Positions 1 through 5,235 of a stretch of 5,235 nt of DNA are shown here, piece after piece; position 1 is the first letter of the stretch, and each line of letters opens with the position of its first letter. The position numbers and the translations under genes were made by a program. Below the pieces are notes generated by a model that was given only the letters and a program-made list of their open reading frames with translations, made no database searches and was not told where the DNA came from. This DNA is from Balneolales bacterium (GTDB lineage: Bacteria; Bacteroidota; Rhodothermia; Balneolales; Natronogracilivirgulaceae), in the NCBI GenBank assembly GCA_007131535.1, contig SLQI01000142.1:1-5235 (forward strand), read 5' to 3'.

Positions 1-50
1 AGAATCAAAAGGTGTTCCTGGACCTATTAAAAATTGACCATCAAGCTGGC
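1..50. other. unassigned flank, possible tail of a neighbouring gene
   Basis: This stretch lies just beyond the stop codon of the leftward glycosyltransferase gene. Three readings are open but too short to choose between. On the plus strand, one frame ends at a stop at 34-36 and another at 28-30; either could be the last codons of a gene converging on the glycosyltransferase. A third plus-strand frame runs to a TGA at 90-92, inside the glycosyltransferase gene. On the minus strand, one frame stays open from 132 to the window edge but has no ATG, GTG or TTG start. No hairpin followed by a T-run is visible, so no terminator is called. Confidence 0.3.
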
Positions 51-1742
51 TCAGATTCCACCATTCACATTTTCGCGATGATCCAGCATTGACTTCAGGC
101 GGTTGGAAAATGTATGATGAGCAAGAGTATAGCTATGCATTGCATTTACATAGTCGTTGTATTTTTGCTCAGACCAGCTCAGAATATCTTCAATCGTATT
201 GATCAACGAAGTGGAGTCAATATAAGTGAGCAGGCGCGGATCGGGATAAAGCTCTCCGTTTTCACCTTCAATGTTGGAAACTACGAGGCTTCCGGCGGCA
301 AATACGTCAAATAGTCTAAGGGTGGCGACATCCGGTTGGTAGATGCGGGTTACATCGAGGTTTATATAGCTGGAAGCGTAGATACGTGGTACTTCATTCA
401 GATGAGCCGCACGCCCCCGGTAGTTCATACCCGGGGTTTTATCGGCTATGAGCTTCCAATTTTCTTCTCCCCAAACATCAATGCCAAAACGGGCTGCCTG
501 GCGAACCATGTGAATCCGGTGGCAGGCGCCACTCCATTCGGCAAGGCTTTTGAGCAGGCTCATGGGTCCCTGCTCGCTTTGAAGTTCGGTATTCGGAAAG
601 ACTGAACTAATTTGATCCTGGTATTCCGGCACTTTAAAAGTTTCGGGATTTGTCGCCTGATCCTGCCAAAATGTCGTTATTACATTTTGTTGCTCTTTAT
701 TACAGAGTTTTAAGAGTTGCTTTTTTATCCTGTCTGCGTTGGCTAACATACTTGAACCGACAAAACTCAGCCGGGCTTGATACTTGCTTTGGGGCTGTAC
801 GTTAAATCGTTTCTCGTTAGTAGCCAGCGGCAGATATACTGAGTTCCAACCGTTTGCGCTATATTTCCCGGCATTAGGTTTTCGATAGGAAAACAGAATG
901 GTGCATTTGTTTTTTTTCTGGAAAGCCGGTATTTGAGAAAGGTCCGGGTCTATTTCGTAAATAGAGTAGGGCAGATGCAGTTCTTCAGCTAAATTTTTAA
1001 GGCCTGAAATTCTGTTTATGCTCCAAATTTTTCGTATATTACGGGATTGAAAATCGTTTTTGATCTTTGATACAGAATAGTAGTTTGGAGGGTAGATGTA
1101 GGTCATACGCCCGCTATCTACCAGTGTAGTATACCAGTCGTCAATCATTAATTTACCATCCATCAAAAGGTCTATAGATTGGGCATTTTTCGGATTATTT
1201 ACGATATGTGCTACATCAAAAAAGCATTTACCTGTTAAAGGATGATTGAGTAGTTGAAGACTGGAAGCCGTAATTAAACTCTTATTTATGTAATACAGCG
1301 GATCAAGGACGGTCAGTTTCTCATCGCGAAAGTAGTTTTGCCACTGAAATCTTGACAGGGCCATTTTGACAAAAGCCGGGTTTTTTTCGAGTACAACTAC
1401 TTTGGCACGGGTTTTGGAGATTATGAAATCAACGTGATCGCCTAAGCCCATACCGAGAACAATCAGCGTAACATAATCGTCTAATTTAGGTAGAAGGCTG
1501 AGCAGGTCGTCTTGCTCTTTTGGAGACAGACCTGCTGTAGTTCCTGCATAGACAGGATGACTTCGATGAAAAGTAAAGAAATGATAATTGCCTTGTTTTT
1601 GTTTTACAGATAGAGTATTGAGAATGGGGTAAGCTGAAAGATCCGGGAAATTTTTATTAGTTAACCCGGATGATTCAAGGTTATTGATTAATAAATCGGA
1701 GTTAAATTCTGTAGAAATATCGGAGTACATACTCAGTAACAT
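51..1742 (-). CDS. Two-domain glycosyltransferase (Maf-like N-terminus, CgeB-type C-terminus)
   Basis: The 563-residue product is probably a cytoplasmic glycosyltransferase moving a sugar from an activated donor to an unknown acceptor. No signal peptide or membrane segment is visible. Residues 94-122 show a Rossmann-like strand and glycine loop, VLGMGLGDH, followed by a strand ending in LEKNP, as in the N-terminal part of Maf-type flagellin glycosyltransferases. The middle carries CgeB-like landmarks: VYLPLA and then SFVGS. The C-terminal part, roughly 400-555, resembles Glyco_trans_1_2 (PF13524): a VWGEENW strand, RLFDVFAAGSLVVSN at 476-490, and a terminal HHTFSNRL at 542-549. ATG at 1742 is chosen; a TTG one codon upstream (1745) and an ATG at 1730 are alternatives, and none has a Shine-Dalgarno. 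The gene is transcribed divergently from the sigma factor. Family assignment is fairly firm; donor, acceptor and pathway are unknown. Confidence 0.8.
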   Translation of the reverse strand: MLLSMYSDISTEFNSDLLINNLESSGLTNKNFPDLSAYPILNTLSVKQKQGNYHFFTFHRSHPVYAGTTAGLSPKEQDDLLSLLPKLDDYVTLIVLGMGLGDHVDFIISKTRAKVVVLEKNPAFVKMALSRFQWQNYFRDEKLTVLDPLYYINKSLITASSLQLLNHPLTGKCFFDVAHIVNNPKNAQSIDLLMDGKLMIDDWYTTLVDSGRMTYIYPPNYYSVSKIKNDFQSRNIRKIWSINRISGLKNLAEELHLPYSIYEIDPDLSQIPAFQKKNKCTILFSYRKPNAGKYSANGWNSVYLPLATNEKRFNVQPQSKYQARLSFVGSSMLANADRIKKQLLKLCNKEQQNVITTFWQDQATNPETFKVPEYQDQISSVFPNTELQSEQGPMSLLKSLAEWSGACHRIHMVRQAARFGIDVWGEENWKLIADKTPGMNYRGRAAHLNEVPRIYASSYINLDVTRIYQPDVATLRLFDVFAAGSLVVSNIEGENGELYPDPRLLTYIDSTSLINTIEDILSWSEQKYNDYVNAMHSYTLAHHTFSNRLKSMLDHRENVNGGI

Positions 1743-1810
1743 CAAATTTTAGTAACAAGACTCAGGTAAACGACAATATCAAAAAAAAGCCTGGCGTTAG
1801 AAAGGTTCAC
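1743..1810. promoter_or_regulatory. divergent intergenic region
   Basis: This short AT-rich spacer separates the starts of the leftward glycosyltransferase gene and the rightward sigma factor gene, so it should contain promoters for both unless either is read from elsewhere. It contains an eight-A run at 1781-1788. Reading leftward, a TTG and then TAAAATTTG lie ahead of the glycosyltransferase start, a near miss to the Bacteroidota TTG/TAnnTTTG pair. If used, that promoter would favour the start at 1730. No operator-like palindrome stands out. The promoter role is inferred from the divergent layout. Confidence 0.45.
1801..1805 (+). promoter_or_regulatory. ribosome binding site of the sigma factor gene
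   Basis: AAAGG lies five bases before the ATG at 1811. It is the clearest Shine-Dalgarno-like sequence in the window and supports that start. parA lacks one and parB has only a weak AGG. Confidence 0.5.
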
Positions 1811-2437
1811 ATGAGCAAAGAAAAAAAATATACAAGACTCTCGGAGCTGGATGACCAACAACTGGTTCGGCTCTACCGGCGGGAAGGCAGCGAAAAAGCC
1901 TTCCGTGAGCTGCTTAATCGACATCAGTCGAAAATTTATTCGTACATCTATAGCATGGTGGGCAACCAGGAAGTAGCAAATGACATCTTCCAGGAAACCT
2001 TTACCAAGGTCATCACCAAAATGGATGAGACCTACAATGAACAAGGTAAATGGATTGCCTGGGTGATGCGAATCGCTCACAATGCCACCATTGACTATTT
2101 ACGAAAGAAAAAGCGGTTCGTCGACGTTAATTCTAACGACGATCCGGATTACGACTTTTATGAGCGGCTTCCGGATGAAGAGTTGGAAGATGCCCAGCTG
2201 ACCATTGAAAAAGGCGAGGCGATGGGTAGTCTAATGAAGCATATCAATGAGCTGCCTAAAGAGCAGCGCGAGGTGGTCATGCTTCGTCACTATTACGAGA
2301 TGTCTTTCAAAGAGATCGCAGAATTGACCAACGTTTCCATTAACACGGCGTTAGGCCGGATGCGATACGCTTTGATTAATCTCCGAAAAATGTTTGATAA
2401 GGAACATGGAAAAGAATCAAAATACGCCCAGCGGTGA
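1811..2437 (+). CDS. ECF-type RNA polymerase sigma factor (sigma-70 family)
   Basis: The 208-residue product is an extracytoplasmic-function sigma factor that directs RNA polymerase to a dedicated promoter set. Sigma region 2 spans about residues 28-100, with the core-binding DIFQETF at 58-64 and the promoter-melting segment WVMRIAHNATIDYLRKKKR at 84-102. An acidic linker, about 105-135, follows. Sigma region 4 spans about 140-193, with LPKEQREVVMLRHYYEMS leading into the helix-turn-helix FKEIAELTNVSINTALGRMR at 166-185. Region 3 is absent, as expected for ECF factors, and the length is typical. ATG at 1811 has an AAAGG ribosome site. The next gene overlaps its last 32 bases and encodes the likely anti-sigma factor, so the two are probably co-translated. 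Autoregulation is common for this family, but no clear ECF promoter was recognised upstream. An eight-A run lies at codons 4-6. Confidence 0.93.
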   Translation: MSKEKKYTRLSELDDQQLVRLYRREGSEKAFRELLNRHQSKIYSYIYSMVGNQEVANDIFQETFTKVITKMDETYNEQGKWIAWVMRIAHNATIDYLRKKKRFVDVNSNDDPDYDFYERLPDEELEDAQLTIEKGEAMGSLMKHINELPKEQREVVMLRHYYEMSFKEIAELTNVSINTALGRMRYALINLRKMFDKEHGKESKYAQR

Positions 2438-3005
2438 TGAACTTTGTATTAAGTATGTAATGAATGAGCTGGATCCCTCGGAAGTCTACATGATCCGCAG
2501 GGAAATGGAAGACAACGAGGATCTGCTCATCGAAATAGAGTGTCTGAGTCGCGTTTGGGGAAAGATAAAAAGTTTACCTGAAGTTGAACCACCGGCTCAC
2601 GTTTGTGAGGCTGTCGTCGAGTCGGCAAACAGGCACTATGAAGAATCAAGAAAGTCTTTTCTGTCCGTTGGTTCCTTCAACAACACAACCATCATGGCAT
2701 CGGCCGCAGCGGTAATTTTCAGCCTTTCAATTGGCATCGCCAATTTTTACCCGCAACTAATAGGCTTCCCGGCCGGGGGAAATCATACCGAGGGAGCCGC
2801 CGCTTTGGAAGAGCAAATTGAACCATGGGTGGATAACAATGATGTACTCCATCTGAATACTTCCGAGGCCGGCTTATCCGCTTCAGTACTCGACAGCTTG
2901 ACGCGCTCCGGAATGCATAATCTCATTATTTTTGACAGTAATAATTCACTGCAAACTCCGGCTTCTTCGGGATTTCGACTTACCAACCAAAACACTAATC
3001 ACTGA
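2406..3005 (+). CDS. Putative membrane-anchored anti-sigma factor
   Basis: The 199-residue product probably binds and holds the sigma factor encoded just upstream at the inner membrane face. Residues 11-60 are acidic and helical; the stretch from DELCIKYVMNELDPSE through the EDNEDLL segment resembles anti-sigma N-terminal domains (YVLGELxPEE...DPEL pattern). One hydrophobic segment at about 95-114 (TIMASAAAVIFSLSIGIANF) predicts a single membrane span. The remaining roughly 80 residues would be periplasmic and match no fold I recognise. The zinc-binding HxxxCxxC motif of ZAS anti-sigma factors is absent; Cys14, Cys46 and Cys67 do not form it. The start is uncertain: ATG at 2406 is preferred, while TTG at 2394 adds four residues. 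The AAGGA at 2399-2403 is close to the ATG. Overlap with the sigma gene implies translational coupling. Function is inferred from position and architecture, not strong motif identity. Confidence 0.75.
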   Translation: MEKNQNTPSGDELCIKYVMNELDPSEVYMIRREMEDNEDLLIEIECLSRVWGKIKSLPEVEPPAHVCEAVVESANRHYEESRKSFLSVGSFNNTTIMASAAAVIFSLSIGIANFYPQLIGFPAGGNHTEGAAALEEQIEPWVDNNDVLHLNTSEAGLSASVLDSLTRSGMHNLIIFDSNNSLQTPASSGFRLTNQNTNH

Positions 3006-3159
3006 GCTACTGAGTTTACGCTACTATCCTGTTTCTTCTTCTCTTAACGCCGACATTGAAATAGTTCCCGAATAACTAATTGCGGCTACCGCTTTGTTTG
3101 TTTGACCTTCGAATGTATATTTAGGGGTCAAACCAATCAAACTTAGTTTAAACCTCTGT
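3006..3159 (+). promoter_or_regulatory. intergenic region upstream of parA
   Basis: This 154-base gap contains no convincing gene. A leftward open frame crosses it but runs antisense into conserved parA codons and is a shadow. ACTGAG occurs twice at its left edge (3001-3006 and 3009-3014). Three tandem TTTG units occupy 3093-3104. Overlapping palindromes AAACTTAGTTT (3139-3149) and GTTTAAAC (3146-3153) lie just before the parA start. No hairpin with a T-run follows the anti-sigma gene, so read-through into parA is possible. Confidence 0.5.
3093..3123 (+). promoter_or_regulatory. candidate Bacteroidota-type promoter for parAB
   Basis: TTTG at 3093-3096 and TATATTTA at 3116-3123 are 19 bases apart. 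They match the -33 TTG and the -7 TAnnTTTG of the primary sigma factor in Bacteroidota except for the last base. It lies 36 bases before the parA ATG, a plausible distance for a short leader. AT-rich intergenic DNA gives such matches by chance, so this is a candidate only. Confidence 0.35.
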
Positions 3160-3954
3160 ATGGGAAAAATTATATCAGTAGCGAACCAGAAAGGTGGTGT
3201 CGGTAAAACCACCACAGCTATCAACCTTGCCGCAAGTCTGGCAGCAATTGAACACTCTACGCTACTCATAGATATAGATCCGCAAAGCAATTCAACCAGT
3301 GGGTTAGGCATCGATGCTAAAAGTGTAGAAACTTCTATCTATGAATTGATGGTTGGAAGTGTAAAACCCGATGAGGCTATACGATCCACCGACCTGCCTT
3401 ATCTGGACTTAATTCCGTCGCATATTAATCTGGTTGGAGCAGAAATTGAAATGGTGGATAACTCCCAGCGGGAAGGTGTTTTGCGGGATGCTATTGAAGG
3501 GCTTGAGGAACAATACGATTTTATCATCATCGACTGTCCGCCTTCTCTGGGACTGCTTACAATAAATGCTTTAACGGCATCCCATTCGGTTTTGATACCC
3601 GTGCAGTGTGAGTATTTTGCGCTGGAAGGGCTTGGTCAATTACTGAATACCATAAAAATTGTTCTACAACACCTGAATCCAAATCTTGATATCGAAGGCG
3701 TTATCCTTACCATGTATGATACCCGCACCAGGCTTTCCAATCAGGTAGCTGATGAGGTAAGACGTTACTTTGACGACCGCGTCTTTGAAACCGTTATAGC
3801 GAGAAACATACGGTTGGCAGAGGCTCCAAGTTTTGGCAAACCGGTGATATTGTATGATTCTATCAGTATTGGCTCAAAAAGCTATTTGGCTCTGGCAAGG
3901 GAACTCATCACCAAAAATAAAGAACTGTTCAAAGACAGTCCTGTATTTGCATAA
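3160..3954 (+). CDS. parA: ParA/Soj chromosome partitioning ATPase
   Basis: The 264-residue product is a ParA/MinD-family ATPase that dimerises on ATP, binds the nucleoid non-specifically and drives origin movement when ParB stimulates hydrolysis. The deviant Walker A motif KGGVGKTT is at 11-18 with the signature lysine Lys11. The switch I-region LLIDIDPQSN is at 35-44, with Asp38 and Asp40. Walker B, FIIIDCPPSLG, is at 121-131 with Asp125. The C-terminal ARNIRLAEAPSFGKPV block is typical of Soj proteins. There is no N-terminal helix-turn-helix extension, so this is the short chromosomal type rather than a P1-plasmid type. The ATG at 3160 puts the Walker motif at the normal distance from the N-terminus, and an in-frame stop at 3103-3105 limits upstream extension; no Shine-Dalgarno is visible. 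parB follows 30 bases later, almost certainly in the same transcript. Confidence 0.97.
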   Translation: MGKIISVANQKGGVGKTTTAINLAASLAAIEHSTLLIDIDPQSNSTSGLGIDAKSVETSIYELMVGSVKPDEAIRSTDLPYLDLIPSHINLVGAEIEMVDNSQREGVLRDAIEGLEEQYDFIIIDCPPSLGLLTINALTASHSVLIPVQCEYFALEGLGQLLNTIKIVLQHLNPNLDIEGVILTMYDTRTRLSNQVADEVRRYFDDRVFETVIARNIRLAEAPSFGKPVILYDSISIGSKSYLALARELITKNKELFKDSPVFA

Positions 3955-3984
3955 CTAACCAACAGCTGACTTTTCAGGCGTACT

Positions 3985-4896
3985 ATGGCAAAAAAAGTAT
4001 TGGGCAGAGGTCTGGGTGCTTATTTCCCTGATATTGATGAGAACGAAGCCGAAAAATCGGATTCGGAGAGTAATAAAGAAGGGACCGTACTACAGCAAAA
4101 AGTAAATGTGACGCTTCACATCCCGGTGAAAAATATTCGTCCGAATCCACATCAGCCCCGCCAGGATTTTGACGAATTTCGCCTGCAGGAATTGAGTGAA
4201 TCCATTCGGAAACACGGTCTCATTCAGCCCATTACCGTTCGGCATATTGCTAACAGTCGCTATGAACTCATCAGCGGTGAGCGAAGGTTACGTGCTACAA
4301 AAATGGCCGGTCTCGAAACCATTCCGGCTTATGTGCGGGATGTGGAAGATGATGCCATTGTAGCCTACGCATTGATCGAAAACGTCCAAAGAGAAGAACT
4401 CAATCCGATAGAGGTCGCCCTCGGGTATAAAAGGCTTATAGAGGAATGCGACTACACCCAGGAGCAGGTTGCGCAGCAGGTTGATAAAAACCGGACGACC
4501 GTAACTAACTTGTTGAGGCTGCTGAATCTGCCGGCAGCTATACAATCCGCACTAAAAGAAAAGAAAATTTCAACCGGTCACGCGCGGGCTTTGATTAATG
4601 TAGAAGATTCAAAATTGCAGGAAAAGCTGCTGCAGAAAGCTATCGAAGAAGACTTTTCGGTAAGGCAGATGGAAGAGGCAGTGCGCAAAGCAACGACCCC
4701 GGCTCAGAAAAAGAAAAAAACTCCTCAAAAAGACGAGAAAGATGTCCACTTGATGGAAATTTCTAACCGGCTCCGTAAAAAGCTGAGTACAAAAGTTGAA
4801 ATCAAGAAAAAGAAAGAAGGCGGCGAAATCAGAATTGATTATTACAGTGATGAAGAGCTGGAACGGATTTTATCAGTTCTCGGGCAGGAGTCGTAA
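3985..4896 (+). CDS. parB: ParB/Spo0J chromosome partitioning protein
   Basis: The 303-residue product is the parS-binding, CTP-dependent DNA clamp that loads around the origin and stimulates ParA. The N-terminal peptide KKVLGRGLGAYFPD (3-16), with Arg8, is the ParA-activating segment. An acidic linker leads to the nucleotide-binding domain: NPHQPRQDF at 54-62, GERRLRA at 98-104 (ParB box I) and ENVQREELNPIE at 132-143 (box II). The helix-turn-helix lies at about 157-180 (YTQEQVAQQVDKNRTTVTNLL). A lysine-rich linker, about 230-250, joins a C-terminal dimerisation domain ending in IRIDYYSDEELERILSVLG. All expected parts are present and length is normal. An AGG at 3976-3978, six bases before the ATG, is a weak ribosome site. 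The next frame overlaps its 3' end. No parS match was found in the window, which is not unusual. Confidence 0.97.
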   Translation: MAKKVLGRGLGAYFPDIDENEAEKSDSESNKEGTVLQQKVNVTLHIPVKNIRPNPHQPRQDFDEFRLQELSESIRKHGLIQPITVRHIANSRYELISGERRLRATKMAGLETIPAYVRDVEDDAIVAYALIENVQREELNPIEVALGYKRLIEECDYTQEQVAQQVDKNRTTVTNLLRLLNLPAAIQSALKEKKISTGHARALINVEDSKLQEKLLQKAIEEDFSVRQMEEAVRKATTPAQKKKKTPQKDEKDVHLMEISNRLRKKLSTKVEIKKKKEGGEIRIDYYSDEELERILSVLGQES

Positions 4897-5235
4897 GTTA
4901 ATCCCGCTTTTTACTGTGATATGCCTCCTGTTAACTGCCAACATGGCCCAAAGCCAGTTCCAATATCAGAGTACCGATGCGAAATGGCCTGCAATGGTTT
5001 CAGCTGCGGAGGATGAAGATACTCTGCAGAATGCAGAAGAGTTGCCGGATCCCCGGGAGGTGATGTTGAAATCGGTACGGTTGCCGGGGTGGGGGCAGGT
5101 AGCCAATAATCAAATCTGGAAAGTTCCCATTGTTTATGGGTTGATCGGAGGGATGGCGTATTTCAGCTATCATACCCATCAACAATATACAGACTATCGT
5201 GCCGCAGCTTATAATGCTGTTCCTGAACACGAGGA
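4850..5235 (+). CDS. DUF5683-type secreted/membrane protein, 3' end beyond window
   Basis: The frame is open through the window end, giving the first 128 residues of an incomplete protein. It has an export signal: RSRK at 13-16, a hydrophobic core at 17-30 (LIPLFTVICLLLTA) and a possible cleavage site after Ala33. Mature sequence then shows DPREVMLKSVRLPGWGQ, ending at residue 83, and IWKVPIVYGLIGGMAYFSY at 89-107. These match DUF5683 as I recall it from Bacteroidota, where it often sits directly after parB. The second segment is probably a membrane helix. Biochemical function is unknown. The start is uncertain: ATG at 4850 (with an adjacent GTG at 4847) overlaps parB by 47 bases and lacks a ribosome site. 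The next methionine, at 4943, would remove the export signal, so it is unlikely. Confidence 0.8.
   Translation, partial: MKSWNGFYQFSGRSRKLIPLFTVICLLLTANMAQSQFQYQSTDAKWPAMVSAAEDEDTLQNAEELPDPREVMLKSVRLPGWGQVANNQIWKVPIVYGLIGGMAYFSYHTHQQYTDYRAAAYNAVPEHE

Noticed and set aside
335..475. Methyltransferase assignment for the leftward gene, based on its VLGMGLGDH ... LEKNP pattern
   Set aside because: The pattern resembles an AdoMet-binding loop, but the remainder of the protein is CgeB-like (SFVGS, RLFDVFAAGS, terminal HHTFSNRL), so glycosyltransferase is the better overall reading.
114..605. Two rightward open frames inside the glycosyltransferase gene
   Set aside because: They are antisense to the conserved CgeB-type domain, whose motifs clearly place the real gene on the other strand.
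1751..1774. ECF autoregulatory promoter (AAC ... CGAC) upstream of the sigma gene
   Set aside because: The gap between the AAC and CGAC elements is 14 bases, shorter than usual, and the -35 part lacks the GGAAC form. The match is too weak to call.
3024..3311. Leftward 95-codon open frame across the parA upstream gap
   Set aside because: Its start half is antisense to the conserved Walker A and following codons of parA, and the product has no recognisable features.
5000..5230. Leftward 76-codon open frame at the right edge
   Set aside because: It is antisense to the DUF5683 frame, which has a signal peptide and the LPGWGQ and WKVPIVYG motifs.
1..5235. parS sites near parAB
   Set aside because: I looked for the TGTTTCACGTGAAACA type and its GTTCCACGTGGAAC variant by eye and saw no full or near match. 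A scripted mismatch search would be firmer.
1..5235. A novel defence, mobile or CRISPR-like system
   Set aside because: No repeats with spacers, transposase, integrase, tRNA, toxin-antitoxin pair or defence-family motif was seen. The content is housekeeping and signalling genes.

Overview
The window looks like chromosomal DNA from a member of the Bacteroidota/Balneolota/Rhodothermota group, most plausibly a Balneolales-like organism. This rests on gene order: soj/parA, spo0J/parB and then a secreted DUF5683-type protein is a common arrangement in that group. It is supported by weak or absent Shine-Dalgarno sequences before most genes and by a TTTG/TATATTTA promoter-like pair upstream of parA. 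It is an inference from recalled family patterns, not a database search.

Layout. Positions 1-50 hold no assignable gene. A leftward gene (51-1742) encodes a two-part glycosyltransferase: an N-terminal Maf-like Rossmann segment and a C-terminal CgeB-type glycosyltransferase domain. A 68-base divergent spacer (1743-1810) separates it from a rightward run that continues to the window end. That run starts with an ECF sigma factor (1811-2437), overlapped at its 3' end by a single-pass membrane protein (2406-3005) that is very probably its anti-sigma factor. A 154-base gap with promoter-like and palindromic sequence follows. Then come parA (3160-3954), parB (3985-4896, 30 bases after parA) and the start of a secreted or membrane DUF5683 protein (4850 to beyond 5235). 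The DUF5683 reading frame overlaps the end of parB.

How the genes work together. ParA (ATPase) and ParB (CTP-dependent clamp) form the chromosome origin segregation system. The sigma/anti-sigma pair is a self-contained envelope-signal switch of unknown stimulus. The glycosyltransferase probably modifies a surface glycan or protein. No functional link between the sigma module and parAB is proven; the shared direction is only suggestive.

I found no RNA gene, mobile element, CRISPR array, convincing terminator or parS site. Most of the window is ordinary housekeeping sequence. I do not see a clearly new biological system; the points worth checking are the glycosyltransferase domain fusion, the zinc-motif-less anti-sigma factor and the parB/DUF5683 overlap.
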